A stretch of DNA of 64,000 nucleotides from positions 1 to 64,000 of the forward strand of contig JAUSDY010000121.1 in assembly GCA_030650395.1 (NCBI GenBank). Reading direction: 5' to 3'. Position 1 is the first letter of the stretch. The number at the start of each line of letters is the position of its first letter. The notes under the pieces were generated by a model. It saw nothing but the letters and a program-made list of their open reading frames with translations, ran no database searches and was not told the DNA's origin. Shown piece by piece: positions 44,897 through 53,965 of this stretch. The DNA comes from Acidobacteriota bacterium. Its GTDB lineage: Bacteria > Acidobacteriota > Vicinamibacteria > Vicinamibacterales > UBA2999. A program made the translations under genes and the position numbers.

Positions 44897-46201
44897 CTAC
44901 TCGTAACGCAGGGCCTCGATCGGATCCAGGCGCGACGCGCGCCAGGCGGGCAGCATCCCGAAAAAGATGCCGATTGAGGCCGAAAAACCCAGGCCGAGCG
45001 CGAACGACCACCACGGCAGCGACACCGGGAAGCCCGAGATGAGGTTGACCGCCAGGCCAATAGCGCTGCCCATCAGCACGCCCAGAATTCCTCCAACGCT
45101 GGTCAGCACCGCCGCTTCGATCAGGAATTGCACCAGGATTTCGCGGCGCCGCGCCCCGATCGCCAGCCGCACGCCGATCTCGCGCGTCCGTTCCGTCACC
45201 GAGATGGTCATGATCGCCATCACGCCGATGCCGCCGACCATCAGCGCGATTGACGAAATCACGACCAGTGCCAGCAGGATCGCCGCGGAAATCTGATCCC
45301 ACACCGCGAGAATCGCGTCCGAGGTGACGAGGTCGAAGTCGTTGGGCTGATCGAGTGTCAAGCCGTGCCGGATCCGCATGATGGTCTCGACCTCGCGGAT
45401 CGCCTCCGCCCGTGGCACGTCCTCGCGTGGCACCACCACGATCAGCGCCGGCATTCCGCCGAACGGCCCGCGCCGCACCCGCTCGTTACCGAACTGCTTG
45501 CGATACGCGCCATAGGGAATGATCGCGAAGTCGTCCTGCCCGAGGCTGAAGCCGCCCGGCGAGGGGCGCGGTCCGACCACGCCCAGCACCGTGTACTCGA
45601 TCGCGCCGATCCGGACCGGTTTGCCGATTGGATCGATGCCGCGCTTCTCGAACAGCGCCTGATAGACGCCAAACCCGATCACCGCGACCGCACGGTTGCG
45701 CAGGACTTCCTGCGCTGTGAAGGAGCGACCGGCAAACATCTTCGCGAAGTTCACCTCGACGTACTTCTCGGTGGTCCCCATGATGGCCACCGGCCGCGTC
45801 CGCTCACCGCGATAGAAGACCCGCTCCGTTAACGGCCCCGGCGGCCCGGCGCCGAGCCAGATGTCGACGATGGCCGCGGTGCCCGCCAGCTTTTCAACCG
45901 CCCGCATGTCGGCCACGGTCAGCGAGGGCCGGCGCATCACCGATTGAAACGACGCGCCCGCCGACAGGCTCACCGCGCTGAACCGCGCGACCATGATCGT
46001 ATTCGGCCCGAGCGTGTTAATCGAGTCGCGTAGCGAGGTGTCGAAGCCGCGAATCAGCGAGGTCATTCCGACGATCGACGTCACGCCGATCACGACGCCG
46101 AGCACCGTCAGCGCCGAGCGCATCTTGTTGCCGCGCAGCGTGCTCAACGCCATCTCGGCGGTTTCTTTCAGGAGCGCGAACTGTTTGGTGAAGGCAGACA
46201 T
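44897..46201 (-). CDS. MacB/FtsX-type ABC transporter permease (copy 1)
   Basis: 434 aa. Helix 1 (ALTVLGVVIGVTSIVGM) is followed by a periplasmic MacB-type core domain of about 220 aa and three C-terminal helices with the FtsX segment (RTREIGVRLAIGARRREILV). It is a close tandem paralogue of the next gene; the C-terminal 200 residues are almost identical. These permeases act with an ATPase and HlyD-type adaptor in mechanotransmission or export. No ATPase gene is in the cluster. Confidence 0.9.
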   Translation of the reverse strand: MSAFTKQFALLKETAEMALSTLRGNKMRSALTVLGVVIGVTSIVGMTSLIRGFDTSLRDSINTLGPNTIMVARFSAVSLSAGASFQSVMRRPSLTVADMRAVEKLAGTAAIVDIWLGAGPPGPLTERVFYRGERTRPVAIMGTTEKYVEVNFAKMFAGRSFTAQEVLRNRAVAVIGFGVYQALFEKRGIDPIGKPVRIGAIEYTVLGVVGPRPSPGGFSLGQDDFAIIPYGAYRKQFGNERVRRGPFGGMPALIVVVPREDVPRAEAIREVETIMRIRHGLTLDQPNDFDLVTSDAILAVWDQISAAILLALVVISSIALMVGGIGVMAIMTISVTERTREIGVRLAIGARRREILVQFLIEAAVLTSVGGILGVLMGSAIGLAVNLISGFPVSLPWWSFALGLGFSASIGIFFGMLPAWRASRLDPIEALRYE

Positions 46202-46235
46202 GTCCTAAGCGCCGTGCCGCAACTCGATGGCCCCG

Positions 46236-47540
46236 TTACTCGTATCGGAGCGCTTCGATGGGGTCCAGGCGCGAGGCGCGCCAGGCGGGCAGCATCCCGA
46301 AAAAGATGCCGATCGAGGCCGAGAACCCCAGGCCGAGCGCGAACGACCACCACGGCAGCGAGACGGGGAAGCCCGAAATCAGATTGACGCTCAGGCCGAT
46401 CGCGCTGCCCATCAACACGCCGAGCACGCCGCCGACGCTGGTCAGCACGGCGGCTTCGATTAGGAACTGAACCAGGATTTCGCGGCGCCGCGCGCCGATG
46501 GCCTTGCGCACGCCGATTTCGCGCGTCCGTTCCGTGACCGAGATGGTCATGATCGCCATCACGCCGATGCCGCCCACCATCAGCGCGATCGACGAGATGA
46601 CCACTAAAGACAGGAGGATCGCGGCCGAAATCTGGTCCCACACCGCCAGGATCGCATCGGAGGTGACCAGGTCGAAGTCGTTCGGTTGGTCGAGCGTCAG
46701 GCCGTGCCGGATGCGCATAATCGTTTCGACCTCGCGCATCGCGTCGGCGCGAGGCGCGCCCTCGCGCGGCACCACCACGATCATCGCGGGTATGCCGCCG
46801 AACGGCCCGCTCCGCACCCGCTCGTTGCCGAACTGCTTGCGGAACGTGGTGTAGGGGATGATCGCGAAATCATCCTGTCCGAGGCTGAAGCCGCCCGGCG
46901 ATGGGCGCGGGCCGATCACGCCCAGTATCGTGTATTCGACGGCACCGATCCGCACCTGCTTGCCGATGGCATCGATGCCGCGCTTCTCGAACAGCCCTTG
47001 GTACGCGCCGAACCCGATGACCGCGACCGCGCGGCTCCGCATCAATTCCTGTTCCGTGAACGATCGGCCGGCGAACATCTTGGCGAAGTTGATCTCGACG
47101 TACTTCTCGGTCGTGCCCATGATCGGGGACGGCCGGGTGCGCTCGCCGCGGTAGAAGATGCGTTCCACGGGTGTCGGCCCTGGTCCGGCACCGAGCCAGA
47201 TGTCCACCATTTTCGCGGTCTGGGATAACCGTTCGATGGCCTGTGCGTCGGCCACCGTCAAGTTCGGCCTGCGCAGCAGGGTCTGAAACGACGCCCCCGA
47301 CGACATGCTGAGCCCGCCGAAGCGCTCGATGTAAATCGTGTTCGGACCGAGGGTGTTAATCGAGTCGCGCAGCGACGTGTCGAAGCCGCGAATCAGCGAG
47401 GTCATGCCGACGATCGACGTCACGCCGATCACGACGCCGAGCACCGTCAGCGCCGAGCGCATCTTGTTGCCGCGCAGCGTGCTCAACGCCATCTCGGCGG
47501 TTTCTTTCAGCAGCGCGAACTGTATATTGACGGCAGTCAT
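46236..47540 (-). CDS. MacB/FtsX-type ABC transporter permease (copy 2)
   Basis: 434 aa, same length and layout as copy 1, with the same FtsX segment (GVRKAIGARRREILVQFLIE). The N-terminal 50 residues (NKMRSALTVLGVVIGVTSIV) and C-terminal part are nearly identical to copy 1, while the periplasmic domain differs more. It lies directly downstream of the third permease gene (3-bp gap), so the cluster is one transcript. Confidence 0.9.
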   Translation of the reverse strand: MTAVNIQFALLKETAEMALSTLRGNKMRSALTVLGVVIGVTSIVGMTSLIRGFDTSLRDSINTLGPNTIYIERFGGLSMSSGASFQTLLRRPNLTVADAQAIERLSQTAKMVDIWLGAGPGPTPVERIFYRGERTRPSPIMGTTEKYVEINFAKMFAGRSFTEQELMRSRAVAVIGFGAYQGLFEKRGIDAIGKQVRIGAVEYTILGVIGPRPSPGGFSLGQDDFAIIPYTTFRKQFGNERVRSGPFGGIPAMIVVVPREGAPRADAMREVETIMRIRHGLTLDQPNDFDLVTSDAILAVWDQISAAILLSLVVISSIALMVGGIGVMAIMTISVTERTREIGVRKAIGARRREILVQFLIEAAVLTSVGGVLGVLMGSAIGLSVNLISGFPVSLPWWSFALGLGFSASIGIFFGMLPAWRASRLDPIEALRYE

Positions 47541-47543
47541 GCG

Positions 47544-48767
47544 CTATTCCCTGCGCAGCGCTTCGATCGGATCCAGCATGGCGGCCCGACGGGCGGGATA
47601 GTAGCCGAACACCAGGCCGACCAGCGCCGTGATGGTCACGCCAAGCACGACCGACCACAGCTCCACGGCGGAGGGCACCGGAGTGAACGTCGCAATGATC
47701 GTCGAGAAGATGGCGCCCAGGGAAATGCCCACGATGCCGCCGGTGATCGACAGCGTGATCGACTCGGTGAGCACCTGCGACATGATGTCGCGGCGCTTGG
47801 CGCCGAGCGCCTTGCGCAAGCCGATTTCGCGCGTCCGTTCGCTCACCACCATCAGCATGATGTTCATGATCACGATGCCGCCCACCAGCAGCGACAGCCC
47901 GACGATGCCCACCAGCAGCACCGCGATGCCCGCGGTCGCCTGTTGGAAGATGCCGAGCACCGAATCCGACGCCACGATCCCGAAGTTATCGGGCTCCGCC
48001 GGCTTGAGCCCGCGCTCGACGCGCAACGCGACCCGCGTTTCGTCCTTCGCCAGGTTCACGAGCGTTTCGTTGCGCGGCTTGATCATCAGCGCCAGCGACT
48101 GGCGCGCGCCGAACAGCTTCTGGTACGAGCCGAGCGGAATCACCACGAACTCGTCGAGCGACTGGCCGAACGCCGCGCCTTTTTTCTTGCTGACGCCGAC
48201 CACCGTGAACGGCACGCCGGCGATCCGAATCTTCTTATCGAGGGGGTCGGCCGACCCGAAGAGCCGGTCCGCGATCTGCCAGCCGATCAATGTCACCAAA
48301 CGCTTGCGCGAGATTTCCGTCGGCGTGACCATGCGCCCGCGCTCGGCGTCGAAGGTCGTGAAGTCGAGATATTCCTCGCTCACGCCCTGGACCTGCACGG
48401 TCTCGAGCTCTTCATCGAGATAGGCGACGCGCGTCCGGGTCTGGGCCTGCGCCATCACCGACGCCACGGTCTGGCCGAACCGCTTCACGGCTTCGGCGTC
48501 CTTGAGCGTGACCAGCGGGTTATTGCGCATCCGCTCGAACTCGTCTTCGTTCTGCGTGATGCCCATCCGCTGCACGGTGAAGGAATCGGCGCCCAGGTCC
48601 GACACGATCGCATCGGTGACCGCTTCGTTCACACCGGTGATGAGCGCGACCACGGTGATGATCGACGACACCGCCACGATGTTGCCGAGCAGCGTCAGCA
48701 GCGACCGGAGCTTGTTGGCCCAGATCGACGCCAGCGCCAGCAGGATCGATTCGAAGAGTTGCGACAC
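47544..48767 (-). CDS. MacB/FtsX-type ABC transporter permease (third type)
   Basis: 407 aa. The topology is the same as that of its two neighbours (one helix, periplasmic domain, three helices) but the sequence is more distant. The FtsX segment reads RTREIGLRKALGAKRRDIMS. A heptamer array (TTAACTC family) lies just before its start at 48771-48798. It follows the HlyD-type gene. Confidence 0.9.
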   Translation of the reverse strand: MSQLFESILLALASIWANKLRSLLTLLGNIVAVSSIITVVALITGVNEAVTDAIVSDLGADSFTVQRMGITQNEDEFERMRNNPLVTLKDAEAVKRFGQTVASVMAQAQTRTRVAYLDEELETVQVQGVSEEYLDFTTFDAERGRMVTPTEISRKRLVTLIGWQIADRLFGSADPLDKKIRIAGVPFTVVGVSKKKGAAFGQSLDEFVVIPLGSYQKLFGARQSLALMIKPRNETLVNLAKDETRVALRVERGLKPAEPDNFGIVASDSVLGIFQQATAGIAVLLVGIVGLSLLVGGIVIMNIMLMVVSERTREIGLRKALGAKRRDIMSQVLTESITLSITGGIVGISLGAIFSTIIATFTPVPSAVELWSVVLGVTITALVGLVFGYYPARRAAMLDPIEALRRE

Positions 48768-48770
48768 GTC

Positions 48771-48798
48771 TTAACTCTTAACTCTTGACTCTTAACTC
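48771..48798. repeat. Heptamer array (TTAACTC) between the HlyD and permease genes
   Basis: Units TTAACTC, TTAACTC, TTGACTC, TTAACTC fill the spacer between the HlyD-type stop and the permease start (minus strand). Confidence 0.93.
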
Positions 48799-48800
48799 TG

Positions 48801-50147
48801 TTAAGGCGCGCGCGGCGGCGTCGCGGTCTTCACCAGGTCCCCTTCGTAGAGGCTTCGCACCGAATCAAACGGCCCGGTGATCACCTGGTCGCCCTCCTTC
48901 AGCCCCTCGAGGACCTCGAGGTAGCGCTCGCCCGCAATGCCGAGCTTCACCTTCGTGAAGGTCGCCTTGTTGTCCTTGATCAGGAACACGCCTTCCACCT
49001 CTTCGCGCTTGTGGCCAGGCTTGAGCTCCGCCGTCGACGGCGTCGGCGCCGCTGCCGCCGGACCGAACTGGAATCGCGGCTTTGGCGGTCTCGGCTCGTG
49101 CACCGGGTTGCCTTTCTCGTCGAACACCAGCTCGCGGACCGTGAGCGACTGGATCGGCACCGCCAACGCCTGCTTGCGGGTTGCCGTCGTGATCTCCGCC
49201 GTGCACGTAAAACCGGGACGCACGTCGGCGATCTGGCCGTCGATGGTAATGACGACCTTGAAGTTGGTCGCCGTCCGCGTGGTGCCCGCGCCGGCCGCCT
49301 GGATCGGGCTGTTGCCGATCTCGGTCACCTTGCCGGCGAACTCCTTGTCGGGAATCGCGTCGATGGTGACCTTCGCGATCTGCCCGAGCTGCACGAACGG
49401 GATGTCGGTTTCATCGACCTCGACTTCCGCCTCGATCACCGACATGTCGGCAACCGTCAGCAGCACCGTGCCGGCATTGTTCATGGTGCCGACCATCACG
49501 TTCTCGCCCTCTTCGATGTTGCGGCGCGTGACGATGCCGTCAAACGGCGCCTCGAAGCGGACCTGCGTCAGCGTGTGCCGGCTGCTCTGGAGCCCGGCCT
49601 GCTGTTGATTGAGCTGCGTTTCCCGGCTCTTGATTTCCTGCTCGCGCGCCTTGAGATCGCTCTCGCGCACTTCCACTTCGGTCTGCGCCCGCTCGAGCGA
49701 CTCGCGCGTCGTCAGGCCGGCGGCCGACAACTCCTGCTGGCGCTTCAGCGACTGCCGCGCACTTTCGAGGCTGGCGCGGGCCGCCTGCAACGACGCCCTG
49801 GACTGTTCGAGCCCCGTCCGCGCCCCGGCCACCGATGCTTCGTCGCGCCGCACGGCGGCCTCGGCGTTGACCGGATCGATTTGCAGCAGGAACTGGCCCG
49901 CCTTCACGCGGTCGCCTTCGCGGACGGCCAGCTGAGTGACACGGCCCATCGATTGCGCGCTGATGTTGACGGTCTTCTTCGGATCGATCTTGCCGGAGGC
50001 CGACACGATCGCTTCGAGGTCGCGCTTTTGGATGGTTTCGGCGGTCACGAGGACGCCGGGGTCGCCCTTGCGAGCAAAGAACGCGCTGGCGCCGCCGCCG
50101 ATGAGCAACAGCACGATGACGACGATGATCCACTTCCTGCGAAACAC
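48801..50147 (-). CDS. HlyD/MacA-type membrane fusion protein
   Basis: 448 aa. One N-terminal helix (IIVVIVLLLIGGGASAFFA) precedes a split lipoyl domain (ASGKIDPKKTVNISAQSMGR ... FDGIVTRRNIEEGENV) interrupted by a long alpha-helical hairpin with Gln/Arg/Glu heptads (about residues 85-200). Beta-barrel and membrane-proximal domains follow. It is the periplasmic adaptor of the MacB-like permeases, linking them to an outer membrane channel that is not encoded here. Confidence 0.9.
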   Translation of the reverse strand: MFRRKWIIVVIVLLLIGGGASAFFARKGDPGVLVTAETIQKRDLEAIVSASGKIDPKKTVNISAQSMGRVTQLAVREGDRVKAGQFLLQIDPVNAEAAVRRDEASVAGARTGLEQSRASLQAARASLESARQSLKRQQELSAAGLTTRESLERAQTEVEVRESDLKAREQEIKSRETQLNQQQAGLQSSRHTLTQVRFEAPFDGIVTRRNIEEGENVMVGTMNNAGTVLLTVADMSVIEAEVEVDETDIPFVQLGQIAKVTIDAIPDKEFAGKVTEIGNSPIQAAGAGTTRTATNFKVVITIDGQIADVRPGFTCTAEITTATRKQALAVPIQSLTVRELVFDEKGNPVHEPRPPKPRFQFGPAAAAPTPSTAELKPGHKREEVEGVFLIKDNKATFTKVKLGIAGERYLEVLEGLKEGDQVITGPFDSVRSLYEGDLVKTATPPRAP

Positions 50148-50174
50148 GATCTACCCTCCGATATTGGTGTCCAT

Positions 50175-50194
50175 CGCGGAACTGAAGTTCCGCG
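50175..50194. repeat. Palindrome G3 (CGCGGAACT-GA-AGTTCCGCG)
   Basis: A perfect 9-bp inverted repeat with a 2-nt loop between the Yip1-like and HlyD genes, in the opposite orientation to the copies at 21000 and 21852. The flanking CAT and CTA bases are shared with the 21000 copy. Confidence 0.9.
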
Positions 50195-50206
50195 CTACAC
50201 CGTCCG

Positions 50207-50890
50207 CTACACCGATCCGCCGAGAACTGCGAACACCGTTGCCACGATGGCGGCGATGCCGACGTACACCACTAGCAACTTCCAGAAATATCGACGCGCC
50301 GGCGTTCCCGTTGCGGCCGCGAGGCCCACCGCGAGCACCCACATCCACCACAGCCCGAATACGTCGACCGAGCCGAGTAACCGGGCCGGCCACGAACCCT
50401 CTTCGAGCATCGGCAGCAGCCCCGCGATGTTCGTCGGGCTCGTCAACGACTCGCGCAGGTAATGAAGCGGCGTCGCCACCACCTGCTGCACCGCGAGCAC
50501 CACGGTGGCGTGCACGGCGATCGCGAGCGCGACGATATACCGAACGCGCGCGCCGCTCGATGCCGCCAGCACCACCAGGCCAAGCGCCACCAACAATGTT
50601 ACGGGCGGCGTCAACAGTAGGCGCCCGCCGCTCGTCAAATACACCAGCGTCGGCGGATCCGCCTGCAACGCGGCGTACGCCGCATCGTCCACACGCCCGC
50701 CGAGCGCCTCGACCACCCGCACACGCTCGTCGATGAGCGCCTGTCGTCCGACTCGTGTGGAGAGAAGTGCGCCTCCGCAGACCGCGACGACGGAGACGAC
50801 GACGATCCAGGTCGTCACAAACGCCGGGTGGCGCACAATCTCGGCCATCGTGGCCCGAGGCAGCCACAGCACACCCGTGATGTGCCGCAT
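50207..50890 (-). CDS. Yip1-family integral membrane protein
   Basis: 227 aa with about five hydrophobic helices (WIVVVSVVAVCGGALL, TPPVTLLVALGLVVLAA, YIVALAIAVHATVVLAVQQV, FGLWWMWVLAVGLAAATG and VVYVGIAAIVATVFAVL). The LPRATMAEIVRHP start is typical of Yip1 proteins that head HlyD/MacB-like gene clusters. The exact role is unknown. It is the first gene of the minus-strand cluster that runs to 44897. Confidence 0.75.
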   Translation of the reverse strand: MRHITGVLWLPRATMAEIVRHPAFVTTWIVVVSVVAVCGGALLSTRVGRQALIDERVRVVEALGGRVDDAAYAALQADPPTLVYLTSGGRLLLTPPVTLLVALGLVVLAASSGARVRYIVALAIAVHATVVLAVQQVVATPLHYLRESLTSPTNIAGLLPMLEEGSWPARLLGSVDVFGLWWMWVLAVGLAAATGTPARRYFWKLLVVYVGIAAIVATVFAVLGGSV

Positions 50891-50941
50891 GCTACAGATT
50901 CCTTTGCAGATTCATACGAGAATAGGCGCGCATTCGTTTCC

Positions 50942-50971
50942 TTGACAGGCTTCCAAACTGCTGAATACCAT
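50942..50971 (+). promoter_or_regulatory. Predicted sigma-70 promoter of the outer membrane protein gene
   Basis: TTGACA (50942-50947), an 18-bp spacer and TACCAT (50966-50971) lie about 63 bp before the ATG at 51034, in the divergent gap. Confidence 0.5.
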
Positions 50972-51033
50972 GGACTTTTGCTCTAATCCCAGCAGGACCC
51001 CGGCGATTTTCGTGTCGTCAAAAATAATATTTC

Positions 51034-52053
51034 ATGTCTTCAAATAAACTCAAGCCCGCAATTCTGACGGCATTCTTATCCGTCGGAGCTGTCCAGTGGG
51101 CCGAAGCGCAGCCTCCAGTGGGGAGTCGCGCATCCGGGATGGCAGGGGCCTTCGTGGGTGTGGCAGACGACGCCTCAGCAGTCTATTGGAACCCGGCCGG
51201 GCTGGCTAGCGGAGCGTATGCCAGTTTCGTCTTCGATTTCGGGCGGCAGGAGCAGGTTCCGGACGGTCGTGCGCGGTCTGGCGCGTGGCGTCAAACCGGC
51301 CGGATACTGGCGCTGTCGGTGCCGCCGGTGGGCCTGGCCTACTACCGGGTGGGTGTCTACGCCAGCGATCCGGCTGAGCCTGCAGTGTTGGGCGTTCCCG
51401 GCCGAGAAGAAGTGCGGAGCAGTGTGCACGCGCTGACCACCTCGACGGTAGGGGTGGCATTGCTGCAGTCGCTCAATGAATACGTGGTCGTTGGGACCAC
51501 CTTGAAGCTGGTTCGGGGACATGCGGCAGCCGGATTCGCGAAGACGGCAGATGCCGCTGACGCGCTAAGCGCGGCGGGAGAGCTGCGATCGGACGCGGAA
51601 ACGAAGGGTGATCTCGACGCGGGTGTGATGATTGCGGTCAACCGGATGCGGTTGGGCCTGGTGGCCCGGAACCTGACGACGCCGTCGTTTAAGCTCGACG
51701 CGGCTGCGGGCGAAGCGGTCGAAGTGGAGCGGCAAGTGCGCGTAGGTGGTGCGTGGGGCTCGGGTTGGCCGGGCATGTCTCGCGTGATCGTGGCCGTCGA
51801 TGCAGACCTGACGGCGCGGGCGGCGCCGAGCGGTGACCGCCGCGACCTGGCCGGCGGCGTGGAAACGTGGTGGAAGACGCGGCGGTTGGGCGTTCGCGCC
51901 GGCGTCCGCAGGAGCATGATTGGTGAGTCACGGTCGGTGGTCGCGGCCGGGGTCTCGGCGGGGGTGACGGCGAGCATCTTTCTCGAGGCGCATGTCGCAC
52001 GCGGCCAGCAAGACGAGCGCGCCTGGAGCGTCGGCGCGCGGTTTGGTTTTTAA
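51034..52053 (+). CDS. PorV/FadL-like outer membrane beta-barrel protein
   Basis: 339 aa. The signal peptide ends near AEAQ. The N-terminal signature GSRASGMAGAFVGVADDASA followed by VYWNPAGLASG is shared by PorV/PorQ and FadL-type barrels. Alternating beta strands run to a C-terminal aromatic residue (GARFGF). It sits just ahead of the pil genes, separated only by a heptamer array that begins in its stop codon. A link to secretion or pili is possible but not shown. Confidence 0.75.
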   Translation: MSSNKLKPAILTAFLSVGAVQWAEAQPPVGSRASGMAGAFVGVADDASAVYWNPAGLASGAYASFVFDFGRQEQVPDGRARSGAWRQTGRILALSVPPVGLAYYRVGVYASDPAEPAVLGVPGREEVRSSVHALTTSTVGVALLQSLNEYVVVGTTLKLVRGHAAAGFAKTADAADALSAAGELRSDAETKGDLDAGVMIAVNRMRLGLVARNLTTPSFKLDAAAGEAVEVERQVRVGGAWGSGWPGMSRVIVAVDADLTARAAPSGDRRDLAGGVETWWKTRRLGVRAGVRRSMIGESRSVVAAGVSAGVTASIFLEAHVARGQQDERAWSVGARFGF

Positions 52054-52086
52054 GGCAAAAGGCAAAAGGCAGAAGGCAAAAGGCAA
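52052..52086. repeat. Heptamer array (AAGGCAA/AAGGCAG) x5 before pilB
   Basis: Five heptamers begin inside the stop codon of the previous gene and end 28 bases before the pilB ATG. Confidence 0.95.
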
Positions 52087-52114
52087 AAGTTTTGGGGGAC
52101 ACGATTAAGTAGCC

Positions 52115-53908
52115 ATGGCGGTTCGAATAGGGGAACTGCTTCTCAAGGAGAAGCGCATTTCGGCGGAACAACTCCAGGAAGCCCTGAACTATCAGCGCAC
52201 GAATGGCGGCAAGCTCGGCGCCAACCTCGTGAAGCTCGGATACGTGAAGGACGAGGAGATCACCGCGCTGCTGTCGAAGCAGTACGGCGTGCCGTCGATT
52301 GCCCTGAGCCAGTTCGAGATCGACCCGGCGGTGATCAAGCTCGTCCCGGCAGAGACGGCGCGCAAGTATCAGATCGTCCCGCTGAGCCGCGCCGGCGCCA
52401 CCCTGACGATCGCGATGACCGACCCCACCAACGTGTTCGCCATGGACGACGTGAAGTTCATGACGGGCTACAACGTCGAACCGGTCGTCGCCTCCGAGAC
52501 GGCGGTGCTCGACTCGATCGACAAGTATTACGGCGCCGGCGGAGCGGCGGTCAACAAGGGCGGCAACCAGGCGAACCAGCCGCAGCAGCGGGAGCAGTCG
52601 GGCGAGAGCGCGCTCGACATGGCGACGCGCTCGCTCACCGAAATGCCGACGATGCTCGCCGATGTCGGCGGCGACGTCGAGGTCATGGAGGACCTCGAAG
52701 AGATCAGCGCCGAGATGCTCACCCGCCAGGGTGAGGAGGCGCCCGTCATCAAGCTGGTGAACGTGATCCTGATGTCGGCGATCTCGAAGGGCGCCAGCGA
52801 CATTCACATCGAGCCCTACGAAAAGGAATACCGCGTCCGCTACCGCATGGACGGCATTCTCTACAACATCATGTCGCCGCCGCTGAAGATGCGCGACGCC
52901 ATCACCTCGCGCGTCAAGATCATGGCGAAGCTCGACATCGCCGAGAAGCGCCTGCCCCAGGACGGCCGCATCAAGATCCGCTTCAGCGACCACGGCGAGG
53001 CCAAGGACATCGACTTCCGGGTGTCGTGCCTGCCGACGTTGTTCGGCGAAAAGATCGTCATGCGCCTGCTCGACAAGGGCAAGCTGATGCTCGACATGAC
53101 CAAGCTCGGCTTCGAGCCCGAGTCGCTCAAGAAGCTCGAGACGCAGATCGCCAAGCCGTGGGGCATGGTCCTCGTGACGGGCCCCACGGGCAGTGGCAAG
53201 ACCAACACGCTGTACTCGGCGATCTCGAAGGTCAACTCGATCGAGACCAACATCATGACCGCCGAGGACCCGGTGGAGTTCAACCTGCTCGGCGTCAACC
53301 AGGTGCAAGTCCGCGAGAACATCGGTCTCAACTTCGCCGCGGCGCTGCGCAGCTTCCTCCGCCAGGACCCCAACATCATCCTGGTCGGCGAAATCCGCGA
53401 CTTCGAAACCGCGGAAATCGCGGTGAAGGCGGCGCTCACCGGCCACCTCGTGCTCTCCACGCTCCACACCAACGACGCGCCGAGCACGATCAACCGCTTG
53501 ATGAACATGGGCATCGAGCCGTTCCTCGTCGCCAGCTCGCTGAACCTGGTGTGCGCCCAGCGCCTGGTGCGCCGCGTCTGCGTCAACTGCAAGGTCGAAG
53601 ACGAGCTGCCGCCGGCCGCCATGGAGCAGGTCGGCTTCTCGGCCGCGGACGCCCAGACGGTGAAGCCGAAGAAGGGCACGGGCTGCGAGAAGTGCCTCAA
53701 GACCGGCTACAAAGGCCGCGTCGGCCTGTACGAGGTGATGGAGATCACCGACGAGCTCCGCGAGCTGATCCTGGTCGGCGCCTCGTCGCTGGAAATTCGC
53801 CGGAAGGCCATCGAAGAGGGCATGATTACGCTGCGCGGCAGCGGGCTCCGGAAAATCAAGGACGGTGTGACGACGATCGAAGAAGTGTTGCGGGAAACAG
53901 TCAAGTAA
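52115..53908 (+). CDS. pilB: Type IV pilus assembly ATPase PilB
   Basis: 597 aa. This GspE/PilB ATPase powers pilus extension. An N-terminal MshEN-type domain (KRISAEQLQEALNYQRTNGG) precedes the ATPase core, with Walker A GPTGSGKT near residue 356, Asp box, Walker B ILVGEIRD, His box and the zinc tetracysteine CVNC ... CEKC near 490-530. It starts the pilB-pilT-pilC-pilS-pilR array. Confidence 0.96.
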   Translation: MAVRIGELLLKEKRISAEQLQEALNYQRTNGGKLGANLVKLGYVKDEEITALLSKQYGVPSIALSQFEIDPAVIKLVPAETARKYQIVPLSRAGATLTIAMTDPTNVFAMDDVKFMTGYNVEPVVASETAVLDSIDKYYGAGGAAVNKGGNQANQPQQREQSGESALDMATRSLTEMPTMLADVGGDVEVMEDLEEISAEMLTRQGEEAPVIKLVNVILMSAISKGASDIHIEPYEKEYRVRYRMDGILYNIMSPPLKMRDAITSRVKIMAKLDIAEKRLPQDGRIKIRFSDHGEAKDIDFRVSCLPTLFGEKIVMRLLDKGKLMLDMTKLGFEPESLKKLETQIAKPWGMVLVTGPTGSGKTNTLYSAISKVNSIETNIMTAEDPVEFNLLGVNQVQVRENIGLNFAAALRSFLRQDPNIILVGEIRDFETAEIAVKAALTGHLVLSTLHTNDAPSTINRLMNMGIEPFLVASSLNLVCAQRLVRRVCVNCKVEDELPPAAMEQVGFSAADAQTVKPKKGTGCEKCLKTGYKGRVGLYEVMEITDELRELILVGASSLEIRRKAIEEGMITLRGSGLRKIKDGVTTIEEVLRETVK

Positions 53909-53916
53909 CCCGACAG

Positions 53917-53958
53917 TTCAGAGTGCAGAGTTAAGAGTTAAGAGTTAAGAGTTAAGAA
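53917..53958. repeat. Heptamer array (TTAAGAG) between pilB and pilT
   Basis: Six units: TTCAGAG, TGCAGAG, TTAAGAG, TTAAGAG, TTAAGAG, TTAAGAA, followed by the pilT ATG at 53966. Confidence 0.95.
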
Positions 53959-53965
53959 AGAAACT

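Noticed and set aside
51689-53467. 592-codon minus-strand frame opposite pilB
   Set aside because: Antisense shadow of pilB with biased composition rich in Arg, Asp and His.
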